From: Pseudomonadales bacterium
GTDB taxonomy: Bacteria; Pseudomonadota; Gammaproteobacteria; Pseudomonadales; Azotimanducaceae
DNA: 60,937 bases
Direction of reading: 5' to 3'
Assembly (NCBI GenBank): GCA_016763855.1
Contig: JAESSY010000206.1
Coordinates: 1-60,937 of the forward strand
Part shown: positions 17,144 to 24,801 of the stretch, one piece after another
Position numbering within the stretch: position 1 is the stretch's first letter
Layout of the letters: every line of letters begins with the position of its first letter
Notes under the pieces: generated by a model
Databases searched by the model: none
What the model was told of the DNA's origin: nothing
What the model saw: only the letters and a program-made list of their open reading frames with translations
Translations under genes and position numbers: made by a program

Positions 17144-17935
17144 TTATGAACCAGGGAAGCGATTTACCATAATAGTTTTCAGTTCAGCAATTTCATCCCT
17201 TAAGTCCTCTATGCTGACATAGTTGGGATCAAGCTCAAGTTCTTTCTGATGTTCTTCTTCAAGTACATTTACCACTATGCCAATAACCATATTTAAAAAG
17301 GCAAAAGCAGTTAGGAAAATAAAAGAAACAAAAAATATCCAACTCCACCCATAAACAGCCATGGTTTCATACATAACATCTGTCCAATCTTCAAAGGTCA
17401 TGACACGGAACAAAGTCAGCATGGAGATCGCAATATCCCCCCAAAGATCAGGATTGATATCTTCAAAAAAGAGGCTACCCACAGCAGCATATATGTAGAA
17501 AATGATAAACATAAGGGCCATTACATAGCCCAATCTCGGAAGCGCAATCAATAGTGAGTTCAGCAACATTCTTAGTTCAGGGATGACACTCACCATTCGC
17601 ATCACTCTGAACACCCTTATTAAGCGAGCGACCAAGGCCATATCCGTATTCTCAATTGGTATCAAGCTGATGCAGACGATGAGAGTGTCAAAGAGATTCC
17701 AGCCACTCCGAAAAAAGTTAATCTTTTTCTTTTCAGCTATAAATCGGATACTAATTTCAACAACAAAAATGCTGGTGATTAACCAATCCATCACTCGAAG
17801 AATTTGAACAACAGATTGAGGCATATCGTAGGTTTTAATGCCCACCAATAATGCTGACGCAATAATAATTGTGATAATAAATATCTCAAAGGTTTTGCTG
17901 TGGCGTATTGCCTGAAGCCGTGATAATCCATCCAT
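17144..17935 (-). CDS. single-domain voltage-gated cation channel with acidic filter
   Basis: From ATG 17935 the protein is 263 residues with six membrane helices. S4 (LVARLIRVFRVMRM) has arginines every third position (R104, R107, R110, R113). The pore segment is T180-F-E-D-W-T-D186, followed by S6 (FLTAFAFLNMVIGIVVNVL) and a C-terminal coiled coil. This is the NaChBac/NavAb class, which works as a homotetramer in the inner membrane. The filter is more acidic than the TLESW type and resembles the engineered calcium-selective TLDDWSD version of NavAb, so calcium permeation is a fair inference. A longer frame to 18112 is rejected because it would overlap the divergent gene and add no conserved sequence. 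Confidence 0.85.
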   Translation of the reverse strand: MDGLSRLQAIRHSKTFEIFIITIIIASALLVGIKTYDMPQSVVQILRVMDWLITSIFVVEISIRFIAEKKKINFFRSGWNLFDTLIVCISLIPIENTDMALVARLIRVFRVMRMVSVIPELRMLLNSLLIALPRLGYVMALMFIIFYIYAAVGSLFFEDINPDLWGDIAISMLTLFRVMTFEDWTDVMYETMAVYGWSWIFFVSFIFLTAFAFLNMVIGIVVNVLEEEHQKELELDPNYVSIEDLRDEIAELKTIMVNRFPGS

Positions 17936-18050
17936 GTACCTGAACCCTCTATTACAGAAAAAGGGCGCAATTATATCTATTTGGTAGAATTGAACTATAT
18001 TTAAAAGTGCAGCTTTAGAAGTGCAATGTTTTATTGATGAGGTTTCGAAT

Positions 18051-18692
18051 ATGGATGTTCCAACCACTATAGCTATCAGCTTGTCGGGAATTGCTGTCTT
18101 ATTAGCCAGCATCGCGCTTTATACCGGAATAAAGACACGAAGGCTGTTGCAGACGCAAGCTGAGCTACCCCAGAGCAATAAGAACGAACACTATTCCGAG
18201 ATCGCTAATCTACTCTCTGACGGCGCTTTAGTTTGGCAGCAAGTGGTTGTCCACTGCGATGAGCTTAGCGCGATGCTTTCCACTTCTCACATGCAACAAG
18301 TTACCCGAGACACCATTGGCGATTGGCTCTTACAACTTCGAGAATTTTCGAAAAACTCTAAGGTCGAGATCGATCATGCATATCAATTATTTGCAGTAGA
18401 GGCAAAGTCGATGTCCGCCGAAGACATGGCATTACAAAAACCGGATATGGAAAAATTTAATAAGGAAATGCGTAGTAATGTTGCTGCAATATCAGGCCAA
18501 CTCGATCACATTGATAGCATCATGAGAGGAAACGAAGCCATTGGAAATCGGCAATTTTCTATTACGTTGCACAAACCTCAGGTGATGCCACATTTCTTAC
18601 GAAAACGACAAAAAATAGCTGAACTACAACGAAGAAGAACAAGAAAACCTGATCAGGAAGTAGCACCAGCTGCGGCAGCGGCTGTTCAATAA
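18051..18692 (+). CDS. membrane-anchored helical protein of unknown function
   Basis: Starting at ATG 18051, the 213-residue product has one N-terminal membrane helix (TIAISLSGIAVLLASIALYTG), a long helical region of coiled-coil character to about residue 165, a very basic stretch (LRKRQKIAELQRRRTRK) and a poly-alanine tail (VAPAAAAAVQ). No family is recognised. It is divergent from the ion channel with about 115 bases between the starts, so shared control is possible. The alanine-rich end is part of a tandem duplication that continues past the stop. Confidence 0.6.
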   Translation: MDVPTTIAISLSGIAVLLASIALYTGIKTRRLLQTQAELPQSNKNEHYSEIANLLSDGALVWQQVVVHCDELSAMLSTSHMQQVTRDTIGDWLLQLREFSKNSKVEIDHAYQLFAVEAKSMSAEDMALQKPDMEKFNKEMRSNVAAISGQLDHIDSIMRGNEAIGNRQFSITLHKPQVMPHFLRKRQKIAELQRRRTRKPDQEVAPAAAAAVQ

Positions 18693-18736
18693 CGCCTGCG
18701 GCTGTTTAGTACAAAGCCTGCGGCCTCTTAATTACA
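18675..18736 (+). repeat. tandem duplication of a gene end, about 22-bp unit, with stops
   Basis: The gene end GCAGCGGCTGTTCAATAAC is followed by GCCTGCGGCTGTTTAGTAC (from 18694) and GCCTGCGGCCTCTTAATTAC (from 18716). Each copy carries a stop triplet (TAA, TAG, TAA) at the equivalent place. The copies have diverged more than those at 11731. Confidence 0.75.
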
Positions 18737-18744
18737 TTAAGGTT

Positions 18745-19449
18745 CTATAGGGCGCAAAAAGTCATTATCCATTGGGCCAAAATATCTTCATTGGTCTTCT
18801 TCGACAGACTTTCCAATCCCTCAGTACTAATACGGTCTCCCAGGATATCCTGCCGCATTTCAATCAATGCTTTGGAATAATCCCTATGAAATTCAGGGTG
18901 GCCCTGAAAAGTGAGTATATGACTCCCGATTTGAATCATAGAAAATGGGCAAAAGTCACTCGAAGCAAGACATTTCGCACCTTCTGGCAACTCAGTTACC
19001 TGATCTTGGTGACTCACCAAGGCCGTGAATTGACTCAACTTCGGTTCCATAAACGAAGCTGTTTTAGTCACCGCACTGGTATGAACGCCCACCCCCCAAC
19101 CGACTTGAGCTAATTCGGCCTTGCCGCCGAGAGCGAGTGCTATAAGTTGGTGGCCAAAACAAATTCCGATGAGTTTTTTTCGGGCTGCATCCAACTCAAC
19201 GACAAAGTCTCGAAGGCGATGAATCCAGTCAAGATCTTCATAAACACTAAATCGACTCCCAGTGATTAAGTAGGCATCGCAATCATCAATGTTTTTAGGA
19301 AGCTGATTAGCAATGATGTCATATATTTCAAATGTCAGAGGAGCGTTCGAAGCATCTTTGAAAAGCTGCATGAACATATCCGGGTAATCTCCAAACTCTG
19401 CTTGAAATTCTTCTCGAACAGAATCAGCTTGCAAGATGCCAATTTTCAT
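18745..19449 (-). CDS. class I glutamine amidotransferase
   Basis: From ATG 19449 (MKIGILQADSVREEF) the protein is 234 residues and has the class I amidotransferase triad: cysteine in KLIGICFGHQLIA, and histidine and glutamate in FQGHPEFHRDY. It is a stand-alone domain like the GMP-synthase-type subfamily, releasing ammonia from glutamine or acting as a gamma-glutamyl hydrolase. It lies 13 bases downstream of a glutamine-synthetase-like ligase. By analogy with polyamine pathways, a ligase/hydrolase pair acting on gamma-glutamyl amines is possible. The longer start at 19500 would overlap the ligase and is not preferred. Confidence 0.8.
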   Translation of the reverse strand: MKIGILQADSVREEFQAEFGDYPDMFMQLFKDASNAPLTFEIYDIIANQLPKNIDDCDAYLITGSRFSVYEDLDWIHRLRDFVVELDAARKKLIGICFGHQLIALALGGKAELAQVGWGVGVHTSAVTKTASFMEPKLSQFTALVSHQDQVTELPEGAKCLASSDFCPFSMIQIGSHILTFQGHPEFHRDYSKALIEMRQDILGDRISTEGLESLSKKTNEDILAQWIMTFCAL

Positions 19450-19462
19450 TTCTTGAAACGCC

Positions 19463-20836
19463 TTAAATATTTTCGAAATATCGCTTAAGCTGCCAATCAT
19501 TTACATGACGCTCGTATTCTCTTACTTCCCAATCTCGACTCGCCACAAAGTGATCGATAAACGTTTCACCGAATATTTCACGGGCAGCATCAGATCGTTT
19601 AAGATCACGAGTGGCATCTCTCAAGTTCCCGGGGAGTTGCATTTCAGGAGGCAATGCATCCTGTATGTCATAGGCATTCCCAACTACCGGGCTTCCCAGC
19701 TTGAGCTGTTCCTTAATCCCTAACAAACCCGCGCCCAAAATGGCTGCGGCCACTAGATAAGGGTTAGCATCAGCAGAACCGATTCTAAACTCTACTCGTT
19801 GAGAACTGTCTGATCCAGGAATGACCCTCAAAGCAGTGGTTCTATTTTCAATCCCCCAGGTTGCGGCAGTGGGCGCCCAGGCACCCTTAACCAATCGCGT
19901 ATAACTATTGATGGTGGGTGATGTTATCGCCAGCAATGGGCGCAAATATTTTTGCATTCCCGCGACATACTGCTTCTGAATGGTGCTCATACCATTTTCA
20001 GCATCAGCATCATAAAAGGCGTTTTTACCAGACTCAATATCGTATAGGGATTGATGACAGTGACCACTTTGTCCCGGATAGTCCATTGACCATTTCGCCA
20101 TGAAGGTAACGACCTTCTCGCGCTTCTGGAAAAACGATTTGGTAAACGTTTTATAAAGGCTCGCCTTGTCCGCTGCATTCATCGCGCTATCTACTGCTAT
20201 GGCACCTTCCCAAACTCCCGGTCCAGTTTCGCAATGCAAACCTTCGAGGGCAAAATCCATATCGATACAATAATCCATGTATTCATTAAACAAATCAGAA
20301 TAAGTATTTGTGCGCAGAATAGAATATCCAAAATTTCCCGGAGAAAGCGGCGTCAAATTTTGATAGTGCTTGTCTCGTACAGATTGCGCTGTTTCATTGA
20401 AAACAAAAAATTCATACTCAAATGCGAGCTTGGTATCAAAACCCATGTCCGCCGCCGTATCCAATACTTGAGATAAGCGGCTTCTTGGGCAAATCGGATG
20501 CAAACCTATTCCATCATTGGCAACAAACTGACCAATGAAATAGGGAATGTTTCCTTCTTCTTTTAGCCGCCTTTCGGTTGAGAATTCTAGCCGATATAAG
20601 GCATCTGGAAAGGCAGTATGCCAACCCGTAAAGCTCGCATTGTCATATAATTGGTCATCGATATCCCATCCCAATATACAGTCACAAAACCCTGAAGTTG
20701 AATCTGCAAAGGACTCAAACTTATCCAGACTAATGTATTTACCGCGTAATACACCGTCGATATCCGTCACGCCGAGTTTTACTCGGCGAATACCTTCTTC
20801 TTTATAGGTCGCAACGAGTGCTGATGCCTGAGTCAT
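19463..20836 (-). CDS. glutamine-synthetase-family ligase (PuuA/gamma-glutamylamine type)
   Basis: A 457-residue protein of the glutamine synthetase fold. The beta-grasp domain begins VTDIDGVLRGKYISLDKF. The catalytic metal and nucleotide motifs are LAFEYEFFVF, GQSGHCHQSLYD, WGIENRTTALRV and RVEFRIGSADANPYL. True GlnA has a tyrosine adenylylation site and a different N-terminus; this one matches the group that joins glutamate to amines such as putrescine. The amine is not readable. It sits between an amidotransferase and a sodium/solute symporter, all in one orientation with 2-13 base gaps, so a take-up-and-assimilate operon is likely. Confidence 0.85.
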   Translation of the reverse strand: MTQASALVATYKEEGIRRVKLGVTDIDGVLRGKYISLDKFESFADSTSGFCDCILGWDIDDQLYDNASFTGWHTAFPDALYRLEFSTERRLKEEGNIPYFIGQFVANDGIGLHPICPRSRLSQVLDTAADMGFDTKLAFEYEFFVFNETAQSVRDKHYQNLTPLSPGNFGYSILRTNTYSDLFNEYMDYCIDMDFALEGLHCETGPGVWEGAIAVDSAMNAADKASLYKTFTKSFFQKREKVVTFMAKWSMDYPGQSGHCHQSLYDIESGKNAFYDADAENGMSTIQKQYVAGMQKYLRPLLAITSPTINSYTRLVKGAWAPTAATWGIENRTTALRVIPGSDSSQRVEFRIGSADANPYLVAAAILGAGLLGIKEQLKLGSPVVGNAYDIQDALPPEMQLPGNLRDATRDLKRSDAAREIFGETFIDHFVASRDWEVREYERHVNDWQLKRYFENI

Positions 20837-20838
20837 TA

Positions 20839-22599
20839 TTAATTTTCCTCTTGTTCTGGAAGTCGAATATTGTCGATCAATGCAAGAACATCTGGTGGCG
20901 GCGGGGGCGTAATATTCATCACCACAAATGAAACCGTAAAATTAAGCAACATGCCCAATGTCCCAATACCTTCAGGAGAAATGCCAAACCACCAATGCGC
21001 AGCGTTGTTTAATTCCGGGCTAATGAACTTAAAGAAAACAATGTAGGAGAAAGTAAAACTCAATCCCGTGATCATCCCCGCTATCGCAGCTTCTTTATTC
21101 ATACGACGAGAAAAAATACCCAATAGAATGACCGGAAAGAAACTCGCTGCGGCAAGTCCAAATGCAAAGGCCACGACCTGAGCAACAAAACCCGGCGGAT
21201 ATATCCCAAACAATCCCGCGATGCCAATCGCTACAGCGGCAGAAATTCGCGCATAAAGAAGTTCTTGTTTCTCTGTAATTTCCGGTCGAAAAGTCATCTT
21301 CAACAAATCATGGGAGATTGCTGCAGAAATGACCAGCAACAAACCCGCAGCTGTGGACAATGCCGCAGCAAGACCGCCAGCCGCAACTAGCGCTATGACC
21401 CAATTTGGCAATTCTGCAATTTCAGGGTGAGCCAGGACAACTATGTCACGATCGATATAGAGTTCATTTTCATTGCTTGTTGCTTTATTACTTAACAATC
21501 GCTGACCTTCTTTACCCTCTGCATCAATATAGGCCGGCGTTCTGGGATCAAGGGCATTTCCTCCACGGTATTGGATATGACCATCTTCATTCTTATCTAT
21601 CCAGGCAATCAAACCCGAATCCTCCCACTTGGTAAACCAGGTAGGTGCGTCGGCATACTTGATTTCATTTAACGTATCGATGATATTAATTCTTGCAAAC
21701 GCTGCAACCGCAGGTGCAGTCGTGTATAACAGCGCGATAAAAATCAAGGCATACCCGGCTGAAATTCTCGCATCTCGAACACTGGGTACCGTGAAGAAGC
21801 GGACGATGACATGAGGCAAGCCCGCAGTACCCGCCATCAGGGCAGCCGTGATAAAGAACATATCGATTGTCGACTTATTACTCGCAGTGAAAGCAGACAT
21901 TCCCAGTTCAGTTGAAAGACCATCCAACTTATCTAATAAGTAGACTTCCTCTCCGGCCATGAAAGAGCCTAGGCCAAACATGGGGAAGGGATTATTGGTC
22001 AACATGAGAGAAATATAAATAGCTGGAACGAGATAGGCAAAGATCAACACGCAATACTGAGCAACTTGAGTGTAGGTAATCCCTTTCATCCCCCCAAGTA
22101 CTGCATAGAAGAATACGATTGCCATCCCCACTATGACACCGGTATTGATATCAACTTCCAGAAAGCGTGAAAATACCAAACCCACCCCTCGCATTTGCCC
22201 TGAGATGTAGGTGAAGGAAATAAAAATGACACAAACCACCGCCACTAGTCTTGCAGTACGAGAGTAATAACGTTCTCCAATAAAATCTGGCACTGTAAAT
22301 TTAGCAAATTTGCGCAAGTAAGGCGCAAGACACAGCGCGAGTAAGACGTAACCCCCAGTCCATCCCATCAGGTAACGTGCACCATCTGCACCTTCAAATG
22401 CAATGATGCCTGCCATTGAGAGAAATGAAGCTGCTGACATCCAATCCGCCGCTGTCGCTGCACCATTAGCCAGAGGATGGACATGCCCTCCTGCAACATA
22501 AAACTCTTTGGTCGAGTCAGAACGACTCCAGATAGCAATACCGATGTACAAACTGAAAGACAGTCCGACAAATAGATAAGTTAAGGCTGTTGCGCTCAT
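20839..22599 (-). CDS. sodium/solute symporter, large subunit (ActP/VC_2705-like)
   Basis: A 586-residue transporter of the SSS family with about 13 membrane helices. Typical motifs include TAADWMSAASFLSMAGIIAF near residue 50 and GLPHVIVRFFTVPSVRDAR. It is fused to nothing but is paired with a small DUF4212 protein, the mark of the VC_2705-type carriers, some of which move acetate or other small acids. A soluble loop near residue 330 contains DKNEDGHIQY, which resembles the first ten positions of an EF-hand calcium loop. The start ATG overlaps the stop of the small subunit (ATGA). The substrate may be linked to the ligase downstream. Confidence 0.87.
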   Translation of the reverse strand: MSATALTYLFVGLSFSLYIGIAIWSRSDSTKEFYVAGGHVHPLANGAATAADWMSAASFLSMAGIIAFEGADGARYLMGWTGGYVLLALCLAPYLRKFAKFTVPDFIGERYYSRTARLVAVVCVIFISFTYISGQMRGVGLVFSRFLEVDINTGVIVGMAIVFFYAVLGGMKGITYTQVAQYCVLIFAYLVPAIYISLMLTNNPFPMFGLGSFMAGEEVYLLDKLDGLSTELGMSAFTASNKSTIDMFFITAALMAGTAGLPHVIVRFFTVPSVRDARISAGYALIFIALLYTTAPAVAAFARINIIDTLNEIKYADAPTWFTKWEDSGLIAWIDKNEDGHIQYRGGNALDPRTPAYIDAEGKEGQRLLSNKATSNENELYIDRDIVVLAHPEIAELPNWVIALVAAGGLAAALSTAAGLLLVISAAISHDLLKMTFRPEITEKQELLYARISAAVAIGIAGLFGIYPPGFVAQVVAFAFGLAAASFFPVILLGIFSRRMNKEAAIAGMITGLSFTFSYIVFFKFISPELNNAAHWWFGISPEGIGTLGMLLNFTVSFVVMNITPPPPPDVLALIDNIRLPEQEEN

Positions 22600-22844
22600 G
22601 AAGCACCATATTTCTTATCAAGACGATTCATTTGCCAAGCATAGATAAAAATCAAAAGTACGAAAACAAAGATGGCACCTTGGTGAGAAAACCAGAAACC
22701 TAACTTAAACCCAAAAATGTGAAACTGATCCAGATAGTCGCTCAGTAAAATACCGCAGCCAAAGGAAACAAAAAACCAGATACTGAGTAAGACCAACATC
22801 AAGCGAATATTGGCCTTCCAGTACAAGGTATTTTTATCAGACAC
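22596..22844 (-). CDS. DUF4212 small subunit of sodium/solute symporter
   Basis: An 82-residue protein with two membrane helices (LMLVLLSIWFFVSFGCGIL and GAIFVFVLLIFIYAWQMNRL) and the FKLGFWFSHQG stretch between them, diagnostic of DUF4212. These proteins are always encoded just before a VC_2705-type symporter and are thought to be its small subunit. Its stop overlaps the start of the large subunit by four bases. It is the first gene of the minus-strand operon down to 18745. Confidence 0.88.
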   Translation of the reverse strand: MSDKNTLYWKANIRLMLVLLSIWFFVSFGCGILLSDYLDQFHIFGFKLGFWFSHQGAIFVFVLLIFIYAWQMNRLDKKYGAS

Positions 22845-23363
22845 AGGGTGTACTCCAGATCATTCAATGTGAAAACTAGGCATGTATATGCCAAAAATAG
22901 AAATGCAATGTATCAAATTCTTGATCTGGCTCCTATCTCTAGATCGTTTATCCTCAGTAATTTCAGCGCTTAGGCGATTTTGAGATAAAGATGTCCGCAA
23001 AGGTTGTGGATAAGTTTGGGGGTAACTTTGATTATTTTTAGTACGTTTAGTCGATTTTGAACCAGCTCCTTAGGAGATCCGCACCAAAACTAAACTTATA
23101 CTACTATATATCAATGACTTATAGATTTTTTTTAATGTAAAGATTTAATAAAATTCCAGCAAAGTAAAAAATTATTCAATGGGTCAGGTTGTGAACAAGT
23201 TAATTTACCCAGTAAGTCATTGCCAACTTGCGATGCCCATAAACACTAGCGCCTACTTGCAAAAATGACAACATCTACTAGCAAAACCTCTGTCAAGACC
23301 TAGAAGAATTGCGACAAGAATTACTCGTTAGTTCTCCCGATATTGATAGACGCCGAATGAAGT
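22845..23363. other. 519-base intergenic region, AT-rich
   Basis: No supported gene. It should hold the promoter of the symporter operon. It contains one perfect DnaA-box-like 9-mer (TGTGGATAA, 23005-23013), a weaker TGTGAACAA near 23190, and a run of A/T around 23095-23170. A short plus-strand stretch near 23295-23360 reads like protein (QDLEELRQELLVSSPDIDRR) but enters the antisense of the next gene. Confidence 0.5.
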
Positions 23364-24227
23364 CTAGTGTAGGAATGCAAACATCTTCCTACGATAAGCC
23401 GTGGCCGTGGGGTCGCCTTTACCAAGAAGCTCAAACACTTCAATCATGGTCAATCGGGCCAATTGGTCTTCAAAATCCTTATCTGCCTTCAATATCGTTA
23501 ATAGTTCTTCTAGGGCAGCTTCGATCTGATCATCCACAATCAAGCGTACCGCCAATTGATACCTCAGCATCAATTCATCCGGGCTTTGCGCTAGTTTTGA
23601 CTTCAATTCATCCAAGGAAGGCATATCTGCTGCCTTAGTGATAAAAGTAATGCGGTTTTTCGGTTTGTTAATACCCTGTATGTCGTCGCTCAGACCATCG
23701 AGAATCTCCTGTGCTTCCGAAATTCGAGATTCCATCACCAATAAATCAGCTAATTCGACTTGCAAGGCATAATTAGTGGGCTCTTCGCCAATAGCCTGAT
23801 GCAACATGTCAATCGCGGCAAGTCGATTGCCTTCTGCTAGAAACGATTTGATTTGTTCCTGAATTCTTTCAATAGGGCTCATGGTAAGTTGATCTAGCAT
23901 GTTCCGCAGGCTAATTTCGTCTTGCGGCCCTTCAAGCTCATGGGCTAATTGTCCTTCTGAGATGACCTTAAGGGTTGGCAAAGTGCGAACGCCGAGCTGC
24001 TGCACTATTTGCTGATTTTTCTGAATATCGACGCGTGCAAGTAAAAATTTCCCTGCATACTCCCCAGCCAAACGCCTCAATACAACCGCCATTTCTTGAC
24101 TAGGTTCTGCGCCTTCGGCATAAAACTCAATAACAACCGGAACTTGCTTGGATTTTTCCAAAACTTCAGATTGAAAATTCTGAACATTGATTTCTATTAC
24201 GTATTCATTGATTACACTGGCATTCAT
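23364..24227 (-). CDS. CnoX/YbbN-like thioredoxin-fold co-chaperone
   Basis: A 287-residue protein: an N-terminal thioredoxin-like domain (residues about 15-115) and a C-terminal TPR-like helical domain (AIGEEPTNYALQVELADLL, ISEAQEILDGL) ending YRRKMFAFLH, as in YbbN/CnoX. CnoX protects substrates from over-oxidation and hands them to GroEL or DnaK. The usual CxxC site is replaced by FYAEGAEPSQE, and the whole thioredoxin domain has no cysteine, so it cannot do thiol chemistry and is likely a pure holdase. Start at 24227; the long repeat array lies upstream. Confidence 0.85.
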   Translation of the reverse strand: MNASVINEYVIEINVQNFQSEVLEKSKQVPVVIEFYAEGAEPSQEMAVVLRRLAGEYAGKFLLARVDIQKNQQIVQQLGVRTLPTLKVISEGQLAHELEGPQDEISLRNMLDQLTMSPIERIQEQIKSFLAEGNRLAAIDMLHQAIGEEPTNYALQVELADLLVMESRISEAQEILDGLSDDIQGINKPKNRITFITKAADMPSLDELKSKLAQSPDELMLRYQLAVRLIVDDQIEAALEELLTILKADKDFEDQLARLTMIEVFELLGKGDPTATAYRRKMFAFLH

Positions 24228-24275
24228 GCAATTAGCCCACCGTCAAAAAGAGGCGTAGATTACATGAAGGTATTC

Positions 24276-24437
24276 GCTGAAGAAAGCCTTTAGCTGAAGA
24301 AAGCCCTTAGCGGGAAGAAAGCCCTTAGCGGGAAGAAAGCCCTTAGCGGGAAGAAAGCCCTTAGCGGGAAGAAAGCCCTTAGCGGGAAGAAAGCCCTTAG
24401 CTGGGTTAAGAACCTTTAGCAGAAGTAAAAGCCATTA
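24276..24437. repeat. 18-bp tandem array, seven good and two decayed copies
   Basis: Units at 24276 and 24293 (17 bases) and at 24310, 24328, 24346, 24364 and 24382 (18 bases, GCGGGAAGAAAGCCCTTA). Diverged copies begin at 24400 and 24419. The five middle copies are identical. Read on the plus strand as GAAGAAAGCCCTTAGCGG, each unit holds an in-frame TAG; on the minus strand one frame holds a TAA per unit and another is open (GFLPAK). There are no spacers, so it is not a CRISPR. It lies between the co-chaperone start and the SOS-like small gene. Confidence 0.93.
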
Positions 24438-24551
24438 ACCAAATTTAACCACATCCACAGCAAAGCGGCCTCACTGTCATCTCATTCCATTTGCAATTGG
24501 GTAAAACACCACATTTGAGCGACTCAAAAGACAATCGATGCTAAACGCTGC

Positions 24552-24704
24552 TCAGGCCACCAGACGAATCAGTTTACCTTCTCTGCGCAGGGCTGCCGCG
24601 ATGACTTTTGGGCTTTGCCAAGGACTGGTTTTACCACGATATAAAATACGTTTGCCCTTACTGAGCTGCCACAAATCTATCGAGCGAATGTGTGTGATTT
24701 TCAT
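24552..24704 (-). CDS. 50-residue basic protein under two LexA boxes
   Basis: A compact gene below the usual length cut-off. ATG at 24704 is preceded by GAGGAAG, a good ribosome-binding site, and the frame ends at TGA 24552-24554. The protein starts MKITHIRSIDLWQLSKGK and continues with LYRGKTSPWQSPKVIAAALR and EGKLIRLVA; it is strongly basic, has no cysteine or membrane segment, and its IAAALRREGK part looks helical. I recognise no family. Two tandem CTG-N10-CAG sites cover its promoter, so it should be induced by DNA damage. A DNA- or division-related small SOS protein is a guess from regulation only. It lies about 100 bases downstream of the MBL hydrolase gene. Confidence 0.65.
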   Translation of the reverse strand: MKITHIRSIDLWQLSKGKRILYRGKTSPWQSPKVIAAALRREGKLIRLVA

Positions 24705-24731
24705 TAATGCTTCCTCGTATTCATCATTAAA

Positions 24732-24772
24732 CTGGATGTCTATACAGTACTGTATATAAAGTCAGCTATCAA
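24732..24772 (-). promoter_or_regulatory. two tandem LexA (SOS) boxes over a sigma-70 promoter
   Basis: Plus-strand CTGGATGTCTATACAG (24732-24747) and CTGTATATAAAGTCAG (24750-24765) both fit the gammaproteobacterial LexA pattern CTG-N10-CAG with an AT-rich core, two bases apart. On the minus strand a -35 TTGATA (24772-24767) and a -10 TACTGT (24749-24744) are 17 bases apart, so one box fills the spacer and the other covers the -10 and start site. That is an ideal repression layout for the 50-residue gene. Confidence 0.72.
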
Positions 24773-24801
24773 GAAAAAGATGAGAAAAAGCGAATATCAG
24801 G

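Noticed and set aside
17936-18112. 59 extra N-terminal residues for the ion channel
   Set aside because: Would overlap the divergent gene, lacks conserved sequence, and M at 17935 directly precedes S1.
22845-23190. DnaA-box-like TGTGGATAA, AT-rich run and several GATC sites resembling an origin
   Set aside because: Only one perfect box and no dnaA, mnmG or parAB genes nearby; too weak for oriC.
23295-23638. Plus-strand frame reading QDLEELRQELLVSSPDIDRR
   Set aside because: It has a stop shortly upstream and runs into the antisense of the CnoX-like gene; no start with a ribosome-binding site.
24276-24437. CRISPR-like look of the 18-bp array
   Set aside because: Repeats are contiguous without spacers and no cas genes are present.
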